Source: an uncultured Clostridia bacterium (GTDB taxonomy: Bacteria; Bacillota; Clostridia; UBA1381). From it: DNA of 30,064 nt. Both the position numbers and the translations under genes were made by a program. The stretch lies in NCBI GenBank assembly GCA_934487205.1, contig CAKSRS010000033.1:1-30064 (forward strand), given 5' to 3'. Shown here piece after piece: positions 7,007 to 14,660 of this stretch. The notes beneath the pieces were generated by a model. It searched no databases. It saw nothing but the letters and a program-made list of their open reading frames with translations, and had not been told where the DNA came from. How positions within the stretch are numbered: the first letter of the stretch is position 1; the number at the start of each line of letters is the position of its first letter.

Positions 7007-9574
7007 TTAATTAATGAATCTGAATATATTCGTGTTAATGCCGCTGTTCTTTTCCCGGCGAGTGCCTATGTAATAAACATTCGCTGCACGCGACTGCTCA
7101 ACCGTCACCGCATTGCCGTCTGTGCCTATTTCAATCGGCGCGTCGCCGCCTGTACCGCCGTCCGCGATATGCCTTGACGCGGTTGACGTGTTCCCGGCGA
7201 TGTCGGTATATATCGCGGTCACGGTCATTTTTTCCGCAGCAAATTTATCGGTGTACGGGATATATCCGCCCGTGCCGCCGCCTGTGTCCTTCACGGTTTT
7301 ATATTGCCTCTTGCAAAGTCCCGCAAGCTCGGGAAGGTTAAGGCTTGCCGCTGTTGTTTCTTCGGGGTAGGTAATTTCAACGTACCCGGACGACACCGAA
7401 ATGACCGGCTCGGGTGGCGTGCTGCGTTTAATCACGATTGTGCCTATGCCCTCACCGCTGTGCGTTACGACGCTCTCGCCGTCGGCTTTAAACTCGGTTA
7501 TATCCGCCGTCACGTCATACACGCCGTCGGGCAGCGGCATACCGTCCTTTGTGTACGGAAGATTGAATACAAGCTCTCGCTGCGTTTCGCCCGTCGGCTG
7601 CATACGAACCGACGTTTGCACGAATATACTGTTATCGTCGCGGTTTCTAAGGCAAATATCCTCCTTTATTTCGTCCCCGGTGTCCTTGTCATAAATATCA
7701 AGCTTGAACTTGGTGTTGTACGCCGTATTTTTAACCACGAACAGGGTGTCATTCTGATAATATATTGTGTGCATGTACGAGGAAATCGGCTGCATCTTGC
7801 CGGTTATAGCCGACGGGTTATTCACCTTTACCGAAATTTTTCTCTCGCTCGTATTCCCGGCATTATCCGTCGCCCTGAAATACACGTCATACACACCGCC
7901 GTCCGGGATTGTGACGTTATTTGAGTATGTATGCCACACCTCCGGCACCGTGCCGCTGTCGCAAACACTGTAAAGCCTTTCCTTTATGCCGGAATTATCA
8001 CCCGTACCGCGGCGTGATTCGTTATCCGAAAAAGCCGCAGTAATGCTGCACGGTGCACTCTGCCAGCCGCCGGGGCTTGCCGCGTCTATATCCGGCGCTT
8101 TCTTATCAAGCCACACTTCTTTTGTCTCGCTTGCAGCATTACCAAGGCTTGCGGTTTTGACCGTGTTTTTCGTCCTGTCAAGTTCCTTCGCCCTGTCATA
8201 CACTGTTATGTTGTATTTGAGTTTTCCGGTTTTCGTATTTGATACATCGTGTGCAAAAATGCTTACGTGCTGCAAGGTCTTGAGCGTTTGCCCGCCGTCG
8301 GGTGTGCCGTTTAATTTAACATTCATACCGCCGATTCCTGCAACATCATCACTTGCCCGCACAAGTATCTTTTTACTCACATTCTGCCACGCGGCGTATT
8401 TTGCGGCGGTTATATCCTCCGTGTCGGGTATGAAATACAGGCTCGGCGGAGTGCTGTCAAGCGTCTGATAAAATGTATGCTCTGTTACATTTCCCGCACT
8501 GTCAAATACATTCAGCTGAACCTCATACTCACCGTCCGGCAGATTTTCCTGCTCCAGCCGATATATGCCGCCTGACCGCTTTTCGGTCAGCTTTTCAAAC
8601 ACAAGCGTACCGTCTTTATATCCCCTGGCATAAATCTGTCCGTCCGTCAGCTTTTTGCCGCCGTCGGCTGCCACAAAGTCGGAAAAGATAGTTGTACCCT
8701 TTACCGCATATCCTTTATCGTCAAATTCGGACGTTATTTCCGGCAAGGCTAAATCAAAATTCAATGTGAGCCACTCGCTCTCACCTATGCCGCCGTAGCC
8801 GTCATCTGCGATAATCCTAAGCCCGACCTTTTCTCTTACCTCATTTGACTTGATCGGCAAATCCTCACGAAAATCACCCTCGGCAAAGACCGTGCCGGTT
8901 TCTTCATCGCGCAGAAGATACCGAAATGTCAGCGTATCCTCCGCGTCATAGTCGAACGCCTTAATCAGCGGCGTTATGCCCTTTTTCAGTGCGTCGCCCG
9001 GAAGATATGTACTGTCCGTATCCGGTGCGTCAACCGTTCTTGCCGCATCTCCGCGGAAAGTGTTTACAAAGTACGAAATGCCGGTAACTTCCACCTCCGG
9101 CACGGAGTTTTTGTAAAAGGAAAAGCCGGTGTCTGTCGCAGTTTTGCCGTCATCTTCGCCGATAAGCCGCCACCCGTCCTTATATTCCTCGCCCGCAACC
9201 GTGATTTTCGACGCGTCGGTTTTCGATATCACGTGATACCGATACGCCGCCTTATATTTCGCCCTGTCCCGATATGCGGTGCTGTCCGAAAAGCTCGCCG
9301 TGAAATTAAGGCTTTCGGGCGACTTTATATATTTTCTAAGCTCATTTTTGCCGTCTTTAAAAATATGATATTCATTCTTGTCCTCATTCTTTTCAAAAAC
9401 GGCAAGCTCTACGCCGGATATGTAAAACTCGTCCGTATCAAGCGGCGGAAGTGTAAAACCCACGCTGCCCACCGCGCGGACGGTATTATCCCGCGCCGCT
9501 TTCATAACCTGAGCATTTGCCGTCATACCGCAGATGAACGGCAGACAGGCAAATACAAAAATTGCTTTTTTCAT
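7007..9574 (-). CDS. Large secreted Ig-like repeat protein, candidate adhesin
   Basis: 855 aa from the ATG at 9574, which is followed by a signal peptide (MKKAIFVFACLPFICGMTANA) and preceded by AAGGAAAGGAGC. An in-frame extension up to 9703 exists, but it lies in a structured intergenic RNA and is not protein-like. Several beta-sandwich units end in the phrase seen in bacterial Ig-like and OmpL47-type domains: VFDSAGNVTEHTF, RATDNAGNTSERK and YTDIAGNTSTASR. Typical linkers such as DSTPPSLYFIP and KKAPDIDAASPGGW separate them. There is no sortase motif; the C-terminus ends NIFRFIN. It follows the last pilin gene, so a pilus-associated or tip adhesin is plausible but inferred. Confidence 0.8.
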   Translation of the reverse strand: MKKAIFVFACLPFICGMTANAQVMKAARDNTVRAVGSVGFTLPPLDTDEFYISGVELAVFEKNEDKNEYHIFKDGKNELRKYIKSPESLNFTASFSDSTAYRDRAKYKAAYRYHVISKTDASKITVAGEEYKDGWRLIGEDDGKTATDTGFSFYKNSVPEVEVTGISYFVNTFRGDAARTVDAPDTDSTYLPGDALKKGITPLIKAFDYDAEDTLTFRYLLRDEETGTVFAEGDFREDLPIKSNEVREKVGLRIIADDGYGGIGESEWLTLNFDLALPEITSEFDDKGYAVKGTTIFSDFVAADGGKKLTDGQIYARGYKDGTLVFEKLTEKRSGGIYRLEQENLPDGEYEVQLNVFDSAGNVTEHTFYQTLDSTPPSLYFIPDTEDITAAKYAAWQNVSKKILVRASDDVAGIGGMNVKLNGTPDGGQTLKTLQHVSIFAHDVSNTKTGKLKYNITVYDRAKELDRTKNTVKTASLGNAASETKEVWLDKKAPDIDAASPGGWQSAPCSITAAFSDNESRRGTGDNSGIKERLYSVCDSGTVPEVWHTYSNNVTIPDGGVYDVYFRATDNAGNTSERKISVKVNNPSAITGKMQPISSYMHTIYYQNDTLFVVKNTAYNTKFKLDIYDKDTGDEIKEDICLRNRDDNSIFVQTSVRMQPTGETQRELVFNLPYTKDGMPLPDGVYDVTADITEFKADGESVVTHSGEGIGTIVIKRSTPPEPVISVSSGYVEITYPEETTAASLNLPELAGLCKRQYKTVKDTGGGTGGYIPYTDKFAAEKMTVTAIYTDIAGNTSTASRHIADGGTGGDAPIEIGTDGNAVTVEQSRAANVYYIGTRREKNSGINTNIFRFIN

Positions 9575-9603
9575 TGATGTATGCTCCTTTCCTTGTTTTC
9601 TAA

Positions 9604-9707
9604 AGTCTTGAAGAAATTCGTTCAGATTGTGCGTTTGCAGTGCGGGTGCTGTACTTTGCGTACCGCCCCGCACAATAACGTGCGAGATGGACGGATTTAT
9701 CAAGACT
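9604..9707 (-). ncRNA. Structured intercistronic RNA element, copy B
   Basis: On the minus-strand transcript this 104-nt stretch between the GspG-like pilin gene and the Ig-repeat gene can fold into nested helices. The outer AGTCTTGA pairs with TCAAGACT (9700-9707 with 9604-9611). CGTT pairs with AACG (77-80 with 32-35 of the 9600s). GTGCGGG pairs with CCCGCAC (9667-9673 with 9640-9646). The apical hairpin is GTAC-GCAAA-GTAC (9651-9663). The inner part matches the element at 11792-11837 in layout, loop and CGTTATT edge, while the middle stem differs in sequence but stays paired. It begins at the pilin stop codon. I recognise no riboswitch family in it. Confidence 0.55.
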
Positions 9708-10239
9708 ACGTTTTGGGTTCGACTACTGCAAGTATATCATCGCCGAAATTTCCCGATGAATAACCGTCTGTCTCAAATACCCCGTCCGGGCCTGCCGATG
9801 CTATTACAACCATACCCGGCACGGAGTCCGCGTCCGCACCGTCATAGGTATACGCACGCAGCATATATCTATTTCCCCACGGGTCGGCTTGCAGCTTTGT
9901 ATTCATTACCGCACTTTTCCTGTCTGTACCTATCTCGGTTATCTCAAGCTCGTACGGCATATATTCATCATTCAATATTCCGACCGTCTCAGCCAATTTC
10001 GCATCATACGTATCGCTTGCATCAAGCGTTAAATTTCCGCAGTCGGTATGATAATTTTTAACCGCCGCGGTCATTTCCCTAAGTTCCGACTCGCAAGTAT
10101 CAATTCTATTATTAAGCCACACCCTGTTCATACCGACAGCCGTTCCGGCAATCAGTATCCCCGATATTGCCATAACGCCAAGCAGCTCGACCAGGGTAAA
10201 GCATTGTTTTCTAATTCTGAAAGCTCTGGTAGTTTTCAT
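9706..10239 (-). CDS. GspG/PulG-like type IV pilin
   Basis: 177 aa from the ATG at 10239, which follows GAGGTGG. The prepilin leader is KTTRAFRIRKQC followed by FTLVELLGVMAISGILIAG, the class I N-methylation signature with Glu at +5. The residue at -1 is Cys instead of Gly. The C-terminal half carries ADPWGNRYML, the DPWG-x-Y motif of major pseudopilins of type II secretion (GspG/PulG), followed by ASAGPDGVFETD, the calcium-site-like loop of that family. It overlaps the upstream gene by 29 nt. It may be a second major pilin or a minor pilin in the same fibre. Confidence 0.87.
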   Translation of the reverse strand: MKTTRAFRIRKQCFTLVELLGVMAISGILIAGTAVGMNRVWLNNRIDTCESELREMTAAVKNYHTDCGNLTLDASDTYDAKLAETVGILNDEYMPYELEITEIGTDRKSAVMNTKLQADPWGNRYMLRAYTYDGADADSVPGMVVIASAGPDGVFETDGYSSGNFGDDILAVVEPKT

Positions 10240-10903
10240 ATTCCACCTCACAATTTGACGTATCTATATATGCACTGACACTGCCGAGCGTTTCGCCGCC
10301 CAAATCGTGCATAGCACCGCGGACAAGATACAGTCCGTCAATCTTCATATTGCACATAACTCTGCCGCCTTTGTATTCCGATATGACGGTTAGGTACACG
10401 GGCTTTATTTTGCTGCGTTTCTCGCCCGTCTCGCCGCTGTGACCTATTAAAAAGTCCGGCTCACGGCACAGGTTCGCAAGCTTTAATCCGTCCGCGTCGC
10501 CGAATGTTTCAAGCGATACCGTAATATCGCCAAAGCTGCGGTATCCGCGAAAACCCATATCCGCCATTACGCTTTTCGCTTCATTTTCGATAAGCGGCAG
10601 ACGCACGCTCTCGTCCGTTCCCTCGCTGATTTCGTCAAGCAAAAACGGCGTAAATCCGGTTATACTCGAATACTCGCCGCCGTTATCCTCATACGAGAGT
10701 GCATAGCTGCGGCTGTCCAAATAATTCAAAAACAGTCCCTCGGCAAGCGTAATACCGCTTTCCGTGATATATCTGCTTTCGATGCGTTCATAACTCTCTT
10801 TCTCGGCATACCGCACGGCGGACGCGATATTGAGCGTCGCAAAGCCGGCGGAGAGAATGAGCAGCACCAGAAGAACGGTAAAACAAATATTTGCATTTTT
10901 CAT
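10211..10903 (-). CDS. PilX-like minor pilus protein
   Basis: 230 aa. A short N-terminus, MKNANICFTVLLVLLILSAGFATLNIASAVRYAEKE in two segments, gives one membrane helix directly followed by an amphipathic helix, as in PilX/GspK-type proteins. There is no clear prepilin cleavage site and no Glu at +5. The soluble domain has no recognised motif. The start overlaps the upstream pilin stop (TGATG). Position third in the minor pilin block (PilV-like, PilW-like, PilX-like, GspG-like) supports the call. Confidence 0.65.
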   Translation of the reverse strand: MKNANICFTVLLVLLILSAGFATLNIASAVRYAEKESYERIESRYITESGITLAEGLFLNYLDSRSYALSYEDNGGEYSSITGFTPFLLDEISEGTDESVRLPLIENEAKSVMADMGFRGYRSFGDITVSLETFGDADGLKLANLCREPDFLIGHSGETGEKRSKIKPVYLTVISEYKGGRVMCNMKIDGLYLVRGAMHDLGGETLGSVSAYIDTSNCEVEYENYQSFQN

Positions 10904-11358
10904 CAGTCCGACCTCTTTTCTGCCGTTACGGTATATATTTTCGGAATTTGTCCGGTGTCGGTGTTATTGCCGAGTGCCGCAATCGTGATTGTCACCGTGT
11001 CTTCATCGAGCGAAAAACTGCTTTTCTCGAAGTCTGCGTCAAGCACCCGCTTATTATCAAATGTCATAATTCCCGCCGGGTAGCTATCCGAAAAGGCATA
11101 GCTGAAAACCTTACCGTCCCTTTCCGAAATGTCAATGCTCTTTCCGTCCGGCGATACTAAAATACTCTCTGCCGACTGAATTTCACGTGTTATGTAGAAT
11201 ATGACCTCATCAACCGATACCGAATTTGTGTATTCGACCTGTCCGGTGAAAAGGTTATGGCTCATCATACCCGACACCGCTATACCGATCAGCAGTACGA
11301 ACGAGACTATCCCCGCCGCTGCCAAGAGCTCGGCTATTGTATTTGCACTTTTTTTCAT
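10903..11358 (-). CDS. PilW/GspJ-like minor pilin
   Basis: 151 aa. Predicted prepilin leader MKKSA followed by NTIAELLAAAGIVSFVLLIGI; after cleavage behind Ala5 the Glu falls at +5, as required by the family. The -1 residue is Ala. The soluble part has ITREIQSAESILVSPDGKSI, which matches the region of PilW/GspJ proteins where R-x-I-x-x-A is conserved. It overlaps the upstream minor pilin gene by 4 nt and the downstream one by 1 nt, so it is translationally coupled. Confidence 0.8.
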   Translation of the reverse strand: MKKSANTIAELLAAAGIVSFVLLIGIAVSGMMSHNLFTGQVEYTNSVSVDEVIFYITREIQSAESILVSPDGKSIDISERDGKVFSYAFSDSYPAGIMTFDNKRVLDADFEKSSFSLDEDTVTITIAALGNNTDTGQIPKIYTVTAEKRSD

Positions 11359-11762
11359 TTTAATATTACCACCGTGTTTATTGTTGTGTTCTTTTCATCT
11401 CCGATTTTAAGACGTACTATCCGCGGATTTTCCGAACGCAGAATTTCCGGCAGTTCGGCTCTGCCGCTGTCCGTTAATTCATAACTTCCGTCCGCATTTC
11501 TTTGAATATTGCCGATACCGACCGCATATGCCGATATATTCTCGTTTTCGTCCAAAACGGTATAGAGCTGAGGCAGCGTATGCACCTCAGCTCTCACCCT
11601 TTCAGCAATATTCATATTTTCCAAAAGCTCCGCCCGCCGTGTTCTCGTTTCATACGTTGACTTTTGATATGCGGCGGTCAGATTAAATGCCGACATAGCC
11701 GCCATACCCATAATGAGAAGGCAGACAAGAGTTTCCGCATAGGTAATTGCTGATTTTTTCAT
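11355..11762 (-). CDS. PilV/GspI-like minor pilin
   Basis: 135 aa. Prepilin leader MKKSA followed by ITYAETLVCLLIMGMAAMSAF, with Glu at +5 and Ala at -1. The short soluble domain begins with an amphipathic helix (AAYQKSTYETRTRRAELLEN) and ends in INTVVILK. It is the first minor pilin after the major pilin, separated from it by a structured 88-nt spacer. The ATG follows GAGGAAAG. Likely a priming-complex component. Confidence 0.78.
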   Translation of the reverse strand: MKKSAITYAETLVCLLIMGMAAMSAFNLTAAYQKSTYETRTRRAELLENMNIAERVRAEVHTLPQLYTVLDENENISAYAVGIGNIQRNADGSYELTDSGRAELPEILRSENPRIVRLKIGDEKNTTINTVVILK

Positions 11763-11791
11763 ATAACTTTCCTCAAATAAACAAAGCCGTT

Positions 11792-11837
11792 AAAGGCACG
11801 CCGATGTACTTTGTGTACTTCAAGTGCCGAATAACGG
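11792..11837 (-). ncRNA. Structured intercistronic RNA element, copy A
   Basis: Between the major pilin stop and the first minor pilin, the minus-strand transcript can fold as CCGTTA with TAACGG (outer), GGCAC with GTGCC (11824-11828 with 11795-11799) and an apical GTAC-ACAAA-GTAC hairpin. It shares CGTTATT and GTAC-x-CAAA-GTAC with the element at 9604-9707, but the middle stem has a different sequence that remains complementary. It may stabilise the pilin mRNA, act as a processing site or reduce read-through. Confidence 0.55.
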
Positions 11838-11850
11838 TGAGATGCACAGT

Positions 11851-12474
11851 TTATTTTGCGTACGCAAGTGTTGATACGCCCGACGCAACAGACATCGACG
11901 CCGCATCTGCACCTGTAATTGCCGCAATCTTGGACGATTCGATGTTTGAGCTAAAGCCTACCGTCTTTGACTCAATCTGACCGTCAACAAAGGTGATTGC
12001 AAATGCATAGTTGTCCTCTGTACCGCTTAAAACCGCGTCCTTGCCGCCCGACAGGAAGATAAGCGCACCGTTGTTTGCATTCGCAGCACTCGCCGGCTTT
12101 ACAATCTGCACCGTGTACTCCTGATTCCACTGATCCTTTTTCGCCGATTTGCCTGTTGTGTCGAACTTCAAAGCGCCGTCTAAGTACATATTAAGTCCGT
12201 CATCAGCACAAAGTGCCGCAACATCCGCATAGCCCGCAAGTCCTGCCTTTTCACGCATAAGCTGCTCTGCCGCAAGCTCAAAACTTCTGAAGTCAGTCTT
12301 GATGCCCGTCTCGCGCGCCTTCTCTCCGGCAAAATCGATTCTCGGCACCAACGCCACAAACAAAATTCCGATTACCGCAACAACGATAAGGATTTCAACC
12401 AGCGTAAAGGCCTTTTTCTTCTGCGGCGGATTTTCACCACCCTGCTTTCTTACTGCATTAAATAGATTTTTCAT
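11851..12474 (-). CDS. pilA: Major type IV pilin
   Basis: 207 aa from the ATG at 12474, which follows GGAGG at 10 nt. A 22-residue leader (MKNLFNAVRKQGGENPPQKKKA) precedes FTLVEILIVVAVIGILFVA, the class I type IV pilin helix with Glu at +5. The -1 residue is Ala, not Gly. The globular domain is Ala/Gly/Asp-rich and ends VSTLAYAK. The gene has its own candidate promoter and follows a terminator-like hairpin after pilC, the arrangement expected for a highly expressed major subunit. That it is the major subunit is inferred from these signals and from its position. Confidence 0.88.
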   Translation of the reverse strand: MKNLFNAVRKQGGENPPQKKKAFTLVEILIVVAVIGILFVALVPRIDFAGEKARETGIKTDFRSFELAAEQLMREKAGLAGYADVAALCADDGLNMYLDGALKFDTTGKSAKKDQWNQEYTVQIVKPASAANANNGALIFLSGGKDAVLSGTEDNYAFAITFVDGQIESKTVGFSSNIESSKIAAITGADAASMSVASGVSTLAYAK

Positions 12475-12498
12475 AAAATTTATACCTCCGTATTTTTT

Positions 12499-12528
12499 AA
12501 TATATACATACCACTCTAACCACCGCAA
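12499..12528 (-). promoter_or_regulatory. Candidate promoter of the major pilin gene
   Basis: On the minus strand TTGCGG (12523-12528) lies 18 bp from TATATT (12499-12504), about 25 bp upstream of the pilin start at 12474. The -35 box is imperfect, so this is a moderate call. Confidence 0.4.
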
Positions 12529-12532
12529 AAAC

Positions 12533-12572
12533 GCAAAAAACACCGCCTTTCCCGCTCAGATTATGCAGTGTT
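12533..12572 (-). terminator. Terminator-like hairpin between pilC and the major pilin gene
   Basis: AACACTGC (12565-12572 on the minus strand) pairs with GCGGTGTT (12539-12546) with one G-U pair across an 18-nt loop, followed by a T-rich run (12533-12538). It lies 20 nt after the pilC stop and before the pilin promoter, so it probably ends or reduces transcription from the assembly genes. Confidence 0.5.
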
Positions 12573-12592
12573 TAAAATGGGACATATTCTTT

Positions 12593-13813
12593 TTATACAC
12601 CCAAATTATCCGATATTTGCCACATCGGCAGGAAAATCGCCACCACAACCGTACCCGCAAGCAGTCCGACCACTACAATCAAAATCGGCTCTATAAGGCT
12701 CGTTATGCGTTTTAATCCGGTGTCTACCTCTGTTTCATACCTCTCGGACAGCTTATCCAGCACATCGGTTATCTTGCCTGTATTGATACCGACCTCAAGC
12801 ATCTGTATCATCATCTGCGGAAAGCTGCCGACGCGTGACAATGCCACGGCAAGGTTTATGCCGGACACTTCGATAAGCCGTCTCGCCTTATCCAGTGCCG
12901 TCATAATGTATGTATTCTTCACCGTCTGTTTTACGATATTTAACGAGCTTACCAGCGTTATTCCGCTTTCCTGCATAGCGGACAGATTCCGGCACAGCCG
13001 CGACAGCTCTGTTTTTTCTATCATATCACCGACAATCGGGATCTTCAGTTTTACCGCATCGACCTTTATGCGTATATCCGGATTTTTCACCAGAACACGA
13101 TAGAGTACGACTGCCGCCGCTGCTGCCGGCATCAAAAACGGCGTTGCTTTTTTCATTAGATTTGATGCGCCGATTACTATTTTGGTAATCAGCGGCAGCT
13201 CGCCGCCCATTGACACAAGCGTTGCGGCAAGCTTCGGTACTACCATTGTCATCATCACCCACAGCACCACCGCCATAACCACGCAGATTATGACCGGGTA
13301 CATCATTGCACTTTTAACCTTGCCGCGAAATTCCTTATCCCGTTCCAGCCGGGATATTACGCGTGATAGCGTCTCGTTCATTCTGCCCGCTTCCTCGCCC
13401 GCCTTTATCTGCTCATATATCGCGGTTTCAATCTGTCCGCATTTTTTGAGTGCCGCCGACAGCGGTGCACCCTTTCGCACCTCATCGCCGACCGTCCTCG
13501 AAAAACTTCGCAGTGCCTTATTCGTGCTCGTGTCTCGGATACTTGTCAGCGATTCGTAAAGCGACAATCCCGACTCCAGCATAAATTTAAGCATCACGAA
13601 AAAGTCAAGCCGTGCGGCACGTCCTATCCTCGACGACAGGTTATATACCGTCTTTCGGATATTCATAAAATCCTGCATCACGCCGAGCTCCAGAACGTCC
13701 TCGCCGCGGTGTTTTAGTGCATTTGCCGCCGATTCGCGGTCATCTGCCGTTATAATGCCGCGGACAACCTTTCTGCCCGTCCGGCTTTTCGTTTTGTATT
13801 CATAGTATTCCAT
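12593..13813 (-). CDS. pilC: Type IV pilus inner-membrane platform protein
   Basis: 406 aa from the ATG at 13813 (MEYYEYKTKSRTGRKVVRG), which follows GGAGG; an upstream in-frame start at 13846 has no such site. It has two tandem T2SF domains. The first contains LDFFVMLKFMLESGLSLYESL, the second LSRLCRNLSAMQESGITLVSSL. Membrane helices lie near MMYPVIICVVMAVVLWVMM and at the C-terminus (EPILIVVVGLLAGTVVVAIFLP), which ends MWQISDNLGV as in most PilC/GspF proteins. The length is normal for the family. PilC couples the ATPases to pilin polymerisation. It overlaps pilO by 14 nt. Confidence 0.95.
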   Translation of the reverse strand: MEYYEYKTKSRTGRKVVRGIITADDRESAANALKHRGEDVLELGVMQDFMNIRKTVYNLSSRIGRAARLDFFVMLKFMLESGLSLYESLTSIRDTSTNKALRSFSRTVGDEVRKGAPLSAALKKCGQIETAIYEQIKAGEEAGRMNETLSRVISRLERDKEFRGKVKSAMMYPVIICVVMAVVLWVMMTMVVPKLAATLVSMGGELPLITKIVIGASNLMKKATPFLMPAAAAAVVLYRVLVKNPDIRIKVDAVKLKIPIVGDMIEKTELSRLCRNLSAMQESGITLVSSLNIVKQTVKNTYIMTALDKARRLIEVSGINLAVALSRVGSFPQMMIQMLEVGINTGKITDVLDKLSERYETEVDTGLKRITSLIEPILIVVVGLLAGTVVVAIFLPMWQISDNLGV

Positions 13814-14660
13814 TGCTGCCCTCCGCCGGATCTTTGAACATAACAAAACAAACGGTTATACTGAGCCGCATATCGTCACCGCCGTTATTCGCAAGCAGCT
13901 TTGCCCTGTATCTGCCGCGGTATGCCGTGTTTTCCAAAAGACCGCTGAGCCGTTCGTCAATCGTCCTGTCCTCGGGCGGCGGTGTCGGCTCTGCCGTCGG
14001 TTCCGGGATTTGCGGCACATCGGGTGTGACTGCAATATCCGGCACGTCAAAGCTTGTATCCGGCACAAAAACCGGCTCTTCCGTCGCTTTCGGAAGTTCC
14101 GGGACTTCCTCCTCTTTTTCCGGCTCTTTATACCACGGAAGTCCCGTCAAATCGTCAAAGAACCGTTTTAAGTACCCATACTGTATGTTTTGTCTGAGCG
14201 ACATTGAGCCGACGTTCGATTTCACGCCGCTTTCCGAAAGCTCCGAAAGCACGCTTGCAATATTTTTGCCGTTGCCTTTTAATGAAAAATCATACACAGC
14301 TTTATACAGTCCGTTCTTTTCCTCCGTGCCGAGGTCGGAAAAGCCTGTGACCGCCACATTGTTATTCTTCGCACTTTTTCCGAGGAACACCAAAAATTCC
14401 TCACTCGTGAAGGTCTTGTTTTGTGCCGCCTTTATATCCGCCGCACGGCTTTCAAGCCCGGCGATTGCGTCCTCAAGGCTTTTCGCCTCCTTTTTAAGCG
14501 GCGTGATGTCTACTGCAAGTTCTTTAACCTCCGCCTGCTTGATTTTCAGCTGCTCAAGCTGCACGCCAAGCGGCGTCCACACCGCCTTATATGCACCGAA
14601 CGCTGCCACAGCCGCTGCAAGGCAGACAAGCATTATCTTTTCTTTAAGAGCTAATTTCAA
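13800..14660 (-). CDS. pilO: Type IV pilus alignment protein PilO
   Basis: 286 aa. One N-terminal membrane helix (about 9-26), then a coiled coil (about 33-82, LGVQLEQLKIKQAEVKELAV onward) and a ferredoxin-like core (FTSEEFLVFLGKSAKNNNVAVTGF), as in PilO. Unusually, a Pro/Glu/Thr-rich linker of about 50 residues (179-231) separates this core from a short C-terminal beta domain that ends at the pilC overlap. The TTG start follows GGGAGGG. PilM, PilN and PilO precede PilC in conserved order. Linkers like this are likely to vary between strains. Confidence 0.85.
   Translation of the reverse strand: MKLALKEKIMLVCLAAAVAAFGAYKAVWTPLGVQLEQLKIKQAEVKELAVDITPLKKEAKSLEDAIAGLESRAADIKAAQNKTFTSEEFLVFLGKSAKNNNVAVTGFSDLGTEEKNGLYKAVYDFSLKGNGKNIASVLSELSESGVKSNVGSMSLRQNIQYGYLKRFFDDLTGLPWYKEPEKEEEVPELPKATEEPVFVPDTSFDVPDIAVTPDVPQIPEPTAEPTPPPEDRTIDERLSGLLENTAYRGRYRAKLLANNGGDDMRLSITVCFVMFKDPAEGSNGIL

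Noticed and set aside
9575..9703. N-terminal extension of the large Ig-repeat protein
   Set aside because: The extension has no signal peptide or ribosome binding site and overlaps a structured intergenic RNA; the start at 9574 has both.
9604..9707. Cyclic di-GMP (GEMM) riboswitch
   Set aside because: GCAAA-containing loop gave a first resemblance, but the conserved GEMM core and tetraloop receptor are not present.
11175..11195. parS site (TTTCACGTG)
   Set aside because: Only about half of the TGTTTCACGTGAAACA consensus matches, and it lies within a minor pilin coding sequence.
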